5,772 bases of DNA, taken from the NCBI GenBank assembly GCA_023251595.1, contig JAHEYM010000281.1:1-5772 (forward strand), given 5' to 3'. The notes under the pieces were generated by a model. That model was given only the letters and a program-made list of their open reading frames with translations, did no database searches and was not told the DNA's origin. Of this stretch, positions 1 to 5,772 are shown in pieces (position 1 is the first letter of the stretch; each line of letters opens with the position of its first letter). Origin of the DNA: Bacteroidota bacterium (lineage in GTDB: Bacteria > Bacteroidota > Bacteroidia > AKYH767-A > JABDAW01). The position numbers and the translations under genes were made by a program.

Positions 1-1560
1 AAAGTTCTCGGAATGAAAAAGATACCCATCTCTTGAAACATTCAATCCGTATAATTTTCCAGCGGGTAAAATCACAAGAAATGAACCGGTTAATTCATCA
101 GAATTCGATTCAACAATTTTTTTATTTGCCTGAAGATCGAATAATTCGAAATGTGCTCCAAGCGGTTTTCCAGTTAGTGAATCAGTGACTTTTCCTTTTA
201 TATAAGCAACTTTTTGAGGTCTGATCGAGGCGGGCATTTCAACACTATAAAGGTCGAGTCCTCCTTTACCTGAAATTCTTCCCGAAGTAATATATGCAGT
301 CGTTGCGTCAGCACTCACAATCAAACCCCATTCATCGGAGAAAGTATTTAATGGATAACCAACATTTTTTGCTTCACCCCAGGAGTTATCATTATTTTTC
401 TTTGAAAAGTATATATCTTTTCCACCCATACCTACACGACTATCTGACGTAAAATAAAGCGTCTGATCATCAGGGTGAATAAACGGTGCTTCTTCCCTAC
501 CGATAGTATTTACTTTCGGACCGAGATTCTGAGGATCACTCCAACTGCCGTCAGGTTGAAGTGTACTTCTCCAAATATCATAGGAACCCACGCCCCCAGG
601 TCGGTTACTCACGAAATAAAGTGTTCTGCCATCGGATGAAAGGCTGGGCTGAGACTCAAACTTACTTGTATTCACAGGAGCGCCGAGATTTTGTGGAATA
701 CTCCAAACATCACCGGTTTTCTTTGCCCAATAAATATCACAACTTCCGAGACCATCTTCACGATTACAACCTGTGAAAAACAACGTCCTTCCATCAACAG
801 AGACACAGAGTGCACCTTCATTATCATGTGTGTTGATTGGCGCTCCTACTCCATGAGCTTTACCCCAATTACCATTTGATTTTTCACTTACATATATATC
901 CTCTTCAAAAGCACCTTTTTTATCCAGTGTATTTTCGTCGGCAGCATGTTTATACGTAAAATAAAATCGTTCACCATCGGCGGTTATCGAAGGAAAATAT
1001 TCATCATTAGAAGAATTAATACTATCTCCCAAATTAACGGGATGCATCTGTAACGGATGTGCTATAGCAGCTCTTGCAAAATTAATATTATCGGTGATAT
1101 CAGCTATTTTGCTCTTAAATGAAGCAGGTATTGAAGGAAATTTCACCAACGTGTCAATTTCTGCTTTGGCTTCGTCATACTTCCCCAATCTGTACTCCAT
1201 TTTTGCAAGTAAATAATAGTTCTTAGGAAAAAAAGAAGGGTCAATATTTATGGCTCTTCTTATTTCGATGGCAGATGAATCAAACATATATTTATCAGCA
1301 TATATGTCAGACAGTAACATGTGTGCTTCTATAAACTTCGGATCAGTAAGAAGGGCTTCACGAGTCAATTTAGCCGCTTCATCAGCCATTCTCCCGTCAT
1401 AATATTTAGTCGCCTCAACGTATAAATTAATCGCGCGTTTTGACTTGGTTGAAAAAGCCGGATTCTGTGCCACAGTACATCCGGTCAATTGCCATAACCA
1501 GATGACAAAAAATATAATCTTTTTATATATAGATAAATTTACTCTCAAATTCCACCTCAT
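1..1560 (-). CDS. PorE-like outer-membrane lipoprotein (TPR, five-bladed PD40 propeller, CRD; expected OmpA domain lies beyond the window), 3' partial
   Basis: The frame is open for 520 codons from ATG at 1560 to the window edge. Residues 1-27 form a lipoprotein signal: Arg/Lys at 2, 6, 13 and 14, hydrophobic core at 15-25, lipobox LTGC with Cys28. No acidic run follows Cys28, so the protein probably faces the periplasm. Residues about 43-144 hold three TPR-like helical pairs. Residues about 181-445 hold five WD40/PD40 repeats, with D-G/D-D turns at 195, 256, 310, 364 and 418 and DIY/DIW/DLY strands at 221, 275, 328, 382 and 436. Residues from about 450 (YIKGKVTDSLTGKPL) form a carboxypeptidase regulatory-like domain. 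This order matches PorE (PG1058 of Porphyromonas), a T9SS component whose last domain is OmpA-like and binds peptidoglycan; that domain would lie off the window. Bacteroidota also carry paralogs of this architecture, so the T9SS role is inferred. The start codon overlaps the queE stop as ATGA. Confidence 0.9.
   Translation of the reverse strand, partial: MRWNLRVNLSIYKKIIFFVIWLWQLTGCTVAQNPAFSTKSKRAINLYVEATKYYDGRMADEAAKLTREALLTDPKFIEAHMLLSDIYADKYMFDSSAIEIRRAINIDPSFFPKNYYLLAKMEYRLGKYDEAKAEIDTLVKFPSIPASFKSKIADITDNINFARAAIAHPLQMHPVNLGDSINSSNDEYFPSITADGERFYFTYKHAADENTLDKKGAFEEDIYVSEKSNGNWGKAHGVGAPINTHDNEGALCVSVDGRTLFFTGCNREDGLGSCDIYWAKKTGDVWSIPQNLGAPVNTSKFESQPSLSSDGRTLYFVSNRPGGVGSYDIWRSTLQPDGSWSDPQNLGPKVNTIGREEAPFIHPDDQTLYFTSDSRVGMGGKDIYFSKKNNDNSWGEAKNVGYPLNTFSDEWGLIVSADATTAYITSGRISGKGGLDLYSVEMPASIRPQKVAYIKGKVTDSLTGKPLGAHFELFDLQANKKIVESNSDELTGSFLVILPAGKLYGLNVSRDGYLFHSENF
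226..1020 (-). repeat. Five PD40/WD40-like propeller repeats inside the lipoprotein gene
   Basis: These are repeats at protein level. The turn Asp recurs at residues 195, 256, 310, 364 and 418, so blades 2 to 5 are spaced by exactly 54 residues (162 bp), while blade 1 to 2 is 61. The extra residues sit in blade 1 at about 204-219, between the turn and the DIY strand. Typical unit: an E-x-x-P/G-x-x-S-x-D-G-R-T-L-Y-F core followed by a glycine-rich turn and DIY. Five units agree with the five-bladed propeller known for PorE. Confidence 0.85.
1557..1560 (-). other. ATGA stop/start overlap, queE to lipoprotein gene
   Basis: On the minus strand ATGA at 1560-1557 contains the start ATG of the lipoprotein gene and the TGA stop of queE. 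This 4-bp overlap is the classic arrangement for translational coupling. It fixes the lipoprotein start, because the next in-frame ATG (residue 59) would remove the signal peptide. Confidence 0.85.
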
Positions 1561-2192
1561 CTCACGCCCAATAATTTATGAATTTGTTTAGAAATATTCC
1601 ATTGGGGATGATCTATAATATAGGCATCAATTACCGGCATTACTATTTCACTACGATCCCATTCCGGCTGTAGAAATAAACGGCAATCCGAACGAACTTT
1701 TTTCGCATGTTCTTCTGCCCACTCAATATCAGATGGATGATAAACGACTACTTTTAATTCATCTGCTTTATTTAATAATTCCGGTAACGGGGCTTTAAAT
1801 TTTTTGGGTGAAACACATACCCAATCGAAAGTTCCTGATAAAGGATATGCTCCGGATGTTTCCAACCAAAGTGTTTTACCTGATTTTTTTAAGATCTTAC
1901 AAAGCGGATCCAAATTATAAAGCAATGGTTCCCCACCTGTAATTACGATATTCGGTGAGGAGACTTTCATCACCTGATCAAAGATTTCTTGATAGGAAAT
2001 AACCGAATGATCATTCACATTCCATGAATCTTTCACATCACACCAAACACAACCAATGTCGCAACCTGCAAGACGAATGAAAAAAGCAGGTTTCCCCTGA
2101 TTCGCTCCTTCTCCCTGAATGGAATCAAACATTTCCATAACCGGAATTTCTTTCTGCAAATCGTGCACTTTTTCCGTCATCGGATCACGCAT
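1557..2192 (-). CDS. queE: 7-carboxy-7-deazaguanine synthase (radical SAM)
   Basis: The 211-residue product is a small radical SAM enzyme. QueE converts 6-carboxytetrahydropterin to 7-carboxy-7-deazaguanine in the pathway to preQ0 and queuosine. Visible motifs: IQGEG at 25-29; the 4Fe-4S cluster motif CDIGCVWC with Cys44, Cys48 and Cys51 (CX3CX2C); the SAM-binding GGEP at 86-89; ETSG at 111-114; SPK at 128-130; and LQPEW near 174-178. The length fits the compact QueE class and the C-terminus appears complete. The ATG at 2192 overlaps folD by 8 bp; a second ATG at 2180 (residue 5) is an equally plausible start, and no Shine-Dalgarno decides between them. No other queuosine gene (queD, queC, queF) is in the window, so the rest of the pathway must be encoded elsewhere. 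Confidence 0.95.
   Translation of the reverse strand: MRDPMTEKVHDLQKEIPVMEMFDSIQGEGANQGKPAFFIRLAGCDIGCVWCDVKDSWNVNDHSVISYQEIFDQVMKVSSPNIVITGGEPLLYNLDPLCKILKKSGKTLWLETSGAYPLSGTFDWVCVSPKKFKAPLPELLNKADELKVVVYHPSDIEWAEEHAKKVRSDCRLFLQPEWDRSEIVMPVIDAYIIDHPQWNISKQIHKLLGVR
2185..2192 (-). other. 8-bp overlap of queE start with folD stop
   Basis: The minus-strand string ATGCGTGA holds the queE ATG and the folD TGA in different frames. It suggests coupled translation if queE starts at 2192. If queE starts at its fifth codon (2180), the genes are instead separated by 4 bp. Confidence 0.7.
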
Positions 2193-3066
2193 ATATTATA
2201 TTTTTATATGCAGATAAAGTATTTTGCAACAAAGCCACAATTGTCATCGGTCCAACACCTCCGGGTACTGGTGTAATAAACGAACATTTTGGAGAAACTT
2301 CATCAAACTTCACATCTCCCTTCAACAAGAAACCTGATTTATTTGTTGAAGAAGGAACTCTGGTAATTCCAACATCAATTACCACAACACCTTCTTTCAC
2401 CATATCCCCTGTAATAAATTCCGGTTTACCCAATGCAACAACGAGAATATCAGCCGAACGCGTATATGATTCAAGATCAACTGTCCGACTGTGACACAAA
2501 GTGACCGTACCATCCCCGGTATTTGAATCCCGGGATAACAGTATACTCATTGGTGTTCCTACAGTTTTGCTTCGTCCAACGATTACGCAATGTTTACCTC
2601 TGATGGAAATATTATAATATTCAATCATTTTTAAAATTCCCAGTGGCGTGGCGGCAACAAAACCCGGTAGATTCTGAACCATTTTCCCGACATTTACCGG
2701 ATGAAATCCGTCCACGTCTTTCTTAGGATCAATCTGATTAATTACTTTATCAGGTGAAATATGTTTAGGAATGGGCAACTGAACTATGAGCCCGTCCACT
2801 TCATCATCATCATTCACTTTTTGAATTTCGTGAAGCAATTCAGATTCAGAAATCGCAGCAGCAAATCTCAGAACAGTAGACCTGAAACCTACTTCACCAC
2901 AAGCTTTTTCTTTCGCTGCCACATATGTTTGAGAAGCGCCATCATTCCCCACCAGAATTGCAACCAAATGCGGGGCTCTTTGTCCCTCTGCGAGTATCGC
3001 TTTGATCTGAAGAGACATTTCCTCTTTCAGCTTCTTCGAGACCACACGACCGTCCATCAATTGCAT
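2185..3066 (-). CDS. folD: Bifunctional methylenetetrahydrofolate dehydrogenase / methenyltetrahydrofolate cyclohydrolase
   Basis: The 293-residue product interconverts 5,10-methylene-THF, 5,10-methenyl-THF and 10-formyl-THF with NADP(H), supplying one-carbon units for purines and formyl-Met-tRNA. Motifs: substrate-site Tyr48 and catalytic Lys52 in YVAAKEKAC; VQLPIP at 95-100; KDVDGFHP at 116-123 with the active-site Asp119; the Rossmann-fold nucleotide motif GRSKTVGTP at 164-172; and the C-terminal signature TPVPGGVGPMT at 265-275. All key residues are present, and the length is normal for the family. Residues about 180-188 (DSNTGDGTV) form a short insert before the TLCHSRT strand, which I recall in other Bacteroidota FolD proteins. 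The start at 3066 gives the usual MQLMDG opening; Met4 is possible but less likely. It lies 30 bp after ffh, probably in the same transcript. Confidence 0.97.
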   Translation of the reverse strand: MQLMDGRVVSKKLKEEMSLQIKAILAEGQRAPHLVAILVGNDGASQTYVAAKEKACGEVGFRSTVLRFAAAISESELLHEIQKVNDDDEVDGLIVQLPIPKHISPDKVINQIDPKKDVDGFHPVNVGKMVQNLPGFVAATPLGILKMIEYYNISIRGKHCVIVGRSKTVGTPMSILLSRDSNTGDGTVTLCHSRTVDLESYTRSADILVVALGKPEFITGDMVKEGVVVIDVGITRVPSSTNKSGFLLKGDVKFDEVSPKCSFITPVPGGVGPMTIVALLQNTLSAYKNIIYA

Positions 3067-3096
3067 GACAATTTTTTAAATTATATTTAAATATAT
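3067..3096 (-). other. ffh-folD spacer, AT-rich
   Basis: This 30-bp gap has almost no G or C. It contains a perfect 7-bp inverted repeat, TTTAAAT at 3075-3081 and ATTTAAA at 3085-3091, ending 8 bp before the folD start. With only A and T in the arms it is weak as a hairpin and may simply keep the folD initiation region unstructured, as expected where ribosomes do not use Shine-Dalgarno pairing. I see no promoter here. Confidence 0.5.
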
Positions 3097-4425
3097 TTAT
3101 CGACGGGGCATTGCACGCATCATTTTTTTCGCTTCATCTTTATTGGAAAACATTCGCATCATTTTTCGGGTCTCTTCAAACTGCGTAATTACTTTATTCA
3201 CTTCCTGCACATCTCGTCCGCAGCCGGCTGCGATTCTTTTTCTACGACTACCATTCAAAACTGCGACATTTTCGCGCTCTTCAGGAGTCATTGAGTGAAT
3301 AATCGCCTCTATGTGTTTGAAAGAATCGTTCGTGATATCAATATCTTTCATCGCTTTTCCGACTCCCGGGATCATCGAAACAAGATCTTTCAGATTCCCC
3401 ATTTTTTTTATCTGTTGTAATTGGGAAAGAAAATCGTTGAAATTAAATTGGTTTTTCGCTAATTTCTTTTGAAGTTTCGCAGCTTCTACTTCGTCAAATT
3501 GTTCCTGTGCACGTTCAACCAACGTAACGATATCACCCATTCCCAGAATACGATCTGCCATCCTTGCGGGGTGAAAAACATCGATCGCATCCATCTTTTC
3601 ACCCAAACCAACAAATTTGATGGGTTTATTCACAACCGATTTGATCGAAAGTGCAGCACCACCACGGGTATCACCGTCTAATTTCGTTAAAACAACGCCC
3701 GAGAAATCGAGACGATCGTTGAAAGTTTTGGCTGTGTTCACGGCATCCTGGCCGGTCATCGCATCGACCACGAACAAAATCTCGTCGGGACGAACACCAT
3801 CTTTGATTGCCACAATTTCATTCATCATCTGCTCATCGATCGAAAGACGACCCGCTGTATCGATGATGACAACATTATGCCCGTTTTGTTTGGCAAAGGA
3901 GACCGCGTTTCGTGCAATCTGAACTGGATTTTTATTCTCTAATTCTTCATAAACATGAACTCCTATCTGTCCACCAATAATTTTCAATTGATCAATAGCT
4001 GCAGGACGGTAGACGTCGCAAGCCACCAACAAAGGGTTCTTGCCACGTTTGGTCTTTAACATATTGGCAAGTTTACCTGACAGAGTGGTCTTTCCTGAAC
4101 CTTGTAAACCAGACATTAAAATAATGGCAGGATTGGCTTTCAGATTGATCTCTGACGTTTCTCCACCCATGAGTTTCGCCAACTCATCGTGTACAATTTT
4201 TACCATCAACTGATTTGGTGAAACCGAAGTCAACACTTGTTGACCCATCGCGAGATCTTTGACGGTATCCGTGAAAGTTTTCGCGACTTTAAAGTTAACG
4301 TCGGCATCAAGTAACGCTTTACGGACTTCCTTCAAAGTTTCCGCAACGTTAATTTCAGTTATTTTGCCTTGCCCTTTAAGGACTTTAAACGCCCTGTCGA
4401 GCTTTTCACTCAGATTCTCAAACAT
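3097..4425 (-). CDS. ffh: Signal recognition particle GTPase, SRP54 homolog Ffh
   Basis: The 442-residue product binds 4.5S RNA and the signal sequences of nascent membrane proteins, and docks with FtsY to deliver ribosomes to SecYEG. The N domain covers about 1-95 (MFENLSEKLDRAF opening; ALLDADVN). The G domain follows: P-loop GLQGSGKTT at 106-114, DVYRPAA at 137-143, DTAGR at 189-193, TKLDG at 247-251 and GLGEK at 273-277. The methionine-rich M domain runs from about 325, with the RNA-binding helix RRKRIAAGCG at 394-403 followed by QEVNKVITQFEETRKMM. That motif has Cys where many homologs have Ser (GSG). I chose ATG at 4425 because it gives the canonical family N-terminus; an in-frame TTG two codons upstream is unlikely. 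It is the first gene after the promoter at 4448-4478 and heads the folD-queE-lipoprotein run. Confidence 0.98.
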   Translation of the reverse strand: MFENLSEKLDRAFKVLKGQGKITEINVAETLKEVRKALLDADVNFKVAKTFTDTVKDLAMGQQVLTSVSPNQLMVKIVHDELAKLMGGETSEINLKANPAIILMSGLQGSGKTTLSGKLANMLKTKRGKNPLLVACDVYRPAAIDQLKIIGGQIGVHVYEELENKNPVQIARNAVSFAKQNGHNVVIIDTAGRLSIDEQMMNEIVAIKDGVRPDEILFVVDAMTGQDAVNTAKTFNDRLDFSGVVLTKLDGDTRGGAALSIKSVVNKPIKFVGLGEKMDAIDVFHPARMADRILGMGDIVTLVERAQEQFDEVEAAKLQKKLAKNQFNFNDFLSQLQQIKKMGNLKDLVSMIPGVGKAMKDIDITNDSFKHIEAIIHSMTPEERENVAVLNGSRRKRIAAGCGRDVQEVNKVITQFEETRKMMRMFSNKDEAKKMMRAMPRR

Positions 4426-4447
4426 AATCAATTTTTGAAATGGAATG

Positions 4448-4478
4448 CAAAGGTAGGGATTCGCGGGTGAATTACGAA
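4448..4478 (-). promoter_or_regulatory. Candidate Bacteroidota sigma-ABfr-type promoter for ffh and downstream genes
   Basis: On the minus strand TACCTTTG at 4455-4448 matches the Bacteroidota -7 consensus TAnnTTTG exactly. Nineteen bases upstream lies TTCG at 4478-4475, one mismatch from the -33 TTTG. The expected transcript start is near 4440, leaving a leader of roughly 15 nt before the ffh ATG at 4425. The whole element sits in the 60-bp gap after the upstream gene's stop codon. Confidence 0.7.
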
Positions 4479-4488
4479 TTAGGAATTA
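4470..4488. repeat. Three short GAATTA direct repeats next to the promoter
   Basis: GAATTA occurs three times close together (from 4470, 4476 and 4483 on the + strand), overlapping the -33 region of the ffh promoter and the TAA stop of the upstream gene. The copies are only 6-7 bases long. They could be chance low complexity or a small operator; nothing in the sequence decides this. Confidence 0.4.
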
Positions 4489-5772
4489 CTCATTCCGAAT
4501 CAGTTCAAAAAACCCTGTTATAGAATCATATTTATCAGGAATAGGACACCAATGCAAAATCCAATAATATGTTCCATCGGGTGCTTTTCCTCCGGTTTTC
4601 ATCACGATTCCATCCCACACAAAATTCGGATCATTTGAAATATACATTAATAGTCCCCAACGATCATATATATGAATTTCAAAACATTGTAAGTCTTCAT
4701 TATATATTCTGAAACCATCATTAAAACCGTCTCCGTTTGGTGTAATCACATTTGGCGCTGTAAGTTGACAATCACCCCAGGTAATTGTTATATCATCCGA
4801 TGCTCTGCATCCATTAGCATTTGTTACAACAACACTATATATCCCAGGAGTCCACACAGCAAAAGTAGAAGAGTTGCTTTGATTCTGCCATAAATAATTA
4901 GCTCCGGCTCCCGGATTTAGTGTAATCGGAATTCCGGGACATACAACCGTATCGCTTCCCAAATCAACAACCGGATTTGCATAAACATTCACTGTTATGC
5001 TGTCAATAACACTATAACAACCATTCTGGAAAAGTCTAAGTGTATATATACCTGAATTTGGAACCCCCGCAGGTGCTATAACCGGATTTACACTGAATGA
5101 AGAAAAACCACCTGGTCCTGACCATAGATAATTTGCACCGGAAATTAAATCAGAATGTAAATGCAGAGTATCACCATCGCAAAGAGGAGAATCTGATGTT
5201 GGATTTGCCGGTCCGGGTAAGGGCGTAACCGTTACAGTAGTGGCTGAAAAATGACTCGGACAACCACTGATACTGTAGGTCAGAGTATAGACTCCCGCAT
5301 TGGAAACAAGGGAAGGAAATAAGGTCGGATTTTGTGTTGATGAAGAAAATCCGGAAGGACCCGACCAATTATATATAGCGCCTGAAATTGGGTTGGAAAT
5401 GAGATTAATACTGTCTCCTTCACAGACCGGAGAATTATTAGTTACTATCGGTGCAACCAACATTGGAGCAATCACTACGGTTATTGAATCGGTTGGGCTG
5501 TTACAACCATTTGCTGTTATATATACATAATAAACTCCGGCATTTATTAAACTTATATTGGTGATAATCGGGCTTTGTAAATTTGAAGAAAATCCATTCG
5601 GACCCGTCCAAAAATAATTGGCTGAAGCAACGGCATTTACACCAAGATTTAGATTTCCACCCTCACAAGCAGGGTTATTATAAATCAAACCCGTAACAAC
5701 CGGAATAGGATTAACGGTAACAACGACAGGAAGTGAAACCACGATACATCCATTAATATCTGTCGTAGTAAG
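4486..5772 (-). CDS. Large secreted Ig-like repeat protein with T9SS type-B sorting domain, 5' partial
   Basis: The frame runs open from the window edge to TAA at 4486-4488, giving the last 428 residues; the true start lies upstream. Residues numbered from the edge: three Ig/PKD-like units at about 22-102, 103-183 and 184-264, a shorter fourth at 265-335, then a C-terminal domain at 336-428. That domain has the type-B (gliding motility-associated CTD) hallmarks: PNVITPNGDGFNDGFRI at 340-356, IYDRWG at 368-373, WDG at 386-388, DGTYYWIL at 399-406 and a closing GFFELIRNE. Such a domain directs proteins through the outer membrane by T9SS, and they end at the surface or in the medium. The repeats suggest an adhesin or matrix protein, but no catalytic or ligand domain is visible. 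The Ig-like part has no lysine at all. A GTG at 5742 is not a plausible start because it falls inside an Ig-like unit. Confidence 0.93.
   Translation of the reverse strand, partial: LTTTDINGCIVVSLPVVVTVNPIPVVTGLIYNNPACEGGNLNLGVNAVASANYFWTGPNGFSSNLQSPIITNISLINAGVYYVYITANGCNSPTDSITVVIAPMLVAPIVTNNSPVCEGDSINLISNPISGAIYNWSGPSGFSSSTQNPTLFPSLVSNAGVYTLTYSISGCPSHFSATTVTVTPLPGPANPTSDSPLCDGDTLHLHSDLISGANYLWSGPGGFSSFSVNPVIAPAGVPNSGIYTLRLFQNGCYSVIDSITVNVYANPVVDLGSDTVVCPGIPITLNPGAGANYLWQNQSNSSTFAVWTPGIYSVVVTNANGCRASDDITITWGDCQLTAPNVITPNGDGFNDGFRIYNEDLQCFEIHIYDRWGLLMYISNDPNFVWDGIVMKTGGKAPDGTYYWILHWCPIPDKYDSITGFFELIRNE
4768..5709 (-). repeat. Tandem 81-residue (243-bp) Ig-like repeats: three full units and one short unit
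   Basis: Units lie at 5709-5467, 5466-5224, 5223-4981 and, shortened, 4980-4768. Markers keep strict register: C-E/D-G cysteines at residues 36, 117, 198 and 278; the W-T/S-G-P-x-G-F tryptophans at 55, 136 and 217; and N/S-G-C cysteines at 9, 90, 171, 252 and 322. The Cys pair of each unit may form a disulfide. The Cys9 copy at the window edge shows that at least one more unit lies upstream. The fourth unit loses the GPxGF segment and leads into the sorting domain. Confidence 0.88.

Noticed and set aside
561..879. Two short overlapping + strand frames (561-776 and 691-879)
   Set aside because: They are antisense to the propeller repeats of the lipoprotein gene, which is open through the whole region, and show no domain.
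1077..1084. TAATTTTG on the minus strand, a match to TAnnTTTG
   Set aside because: It sits inside the lipoprotein coding region and has no gene start after it; an 8-base loose motif is expected by chance.
2761..3090. 109-codon open frame on the + strand
   Set aside because: It lies antisense to folD, whose motifs are complete, and its translation has no recognisable family features.
3075..3091. Inverted repeat in the ffh-folD gap as terminator or operator
   Set aside because: The arms are 7 bp of only A and T with no GC stem, which is expected by chance in such AT-rich sequence.
3617..3922. 101-codon open frame on the + strand
   Set aside because: It is the antisense shadow of the ffh G domain; the minus-strand frame carries all GTPase motifs.
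4426..4431. TTG start for ffh two codons upstream of the ATG
   Set aside because: The ATG at 4425 gives the canonical MFENLS start; the TTG adds two residues without support.
4482..4496. GGAAT/ATTCC hairpin at the adhesin stop codon as a terminator
   Set aside because: The stem is only 5 bp with a 5-base loop and no U-tract follows.
5171..5530. Short frames at 5171-5368 (-) and 5300-5530 (+)
   Set aside because: Both fall within the Ig-like repeats of the secreted protein and show only out-of-frame readings of that coding DNA.

Overview
The window looks like a Bacteroidota chromosome fragment, probably from a gliding or T9SS-bearing lineage in the Flavobacteriales/Sphingobacteriales/Chitinophagales range. 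Three things point there. There is a type IX secretion system (T9SS) type-B C-terminal sorting domain. There is a lipoprotein of TPR, five-bladed propeller, CRD (and expected OmpA) architecture, as in the T9SS component PorE. There is also a promoter of the Bacteroidota TAnnTTTG type, with no Shine-Dalgarno sequences before the genes. The DNA is AT-rich. The genus cannot be told from the sequence.

All five genes lie on the minus strand, so transcription runs from high to low coordinates, and coding is nearly continuous. In order of transcription: (1) 5772-4486, the C-terminal 428 residues of a large secreted protein with 81-residue Ig-like repeats and a T9SS type-B sorting domain, 5' end outside the window; (2) a 60-bp gap (4485-4426) holding a good candidate promoter; (3) ffh, the SRP GTPase (4425-3097); (4) a 30-bp AT-only-like gap, then folD (3066-2185); (5) queE (2192-1557), overlapping folD by 8 bp; (6) a PorE-like lipoprotein (1560 to beyond position 1), overlapping queE by 4 bp (ATGA).

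ffh, folD, queE and the lipoprotein gene are probably one operon read from the promoter at about 4448-4478. Their products act in different processes: co-translational membrane targeting, one-carbon folate metabolism, 7-deazaguanine (queuosine precursor) synthesis and the outer-membrane envelope. The grouping therefore looks like shared growth-linked expression rather than one pathway. The T9SS substrate upstream and the PorE-like lipoprotein downstream both belong to the T9SS/envelope world.

I see no mobile element, CRISPR array, tRNA, rRNA or clear terminator. I do not see a convincing new multi-gene system. The points most worth a second look are the tight coupling of a PorE-like envelope gene to queE/folD/ffh, the lysine-free and strictly periodic Ig-like region of the secreted protein, and the compact promoter at the end of that gene.
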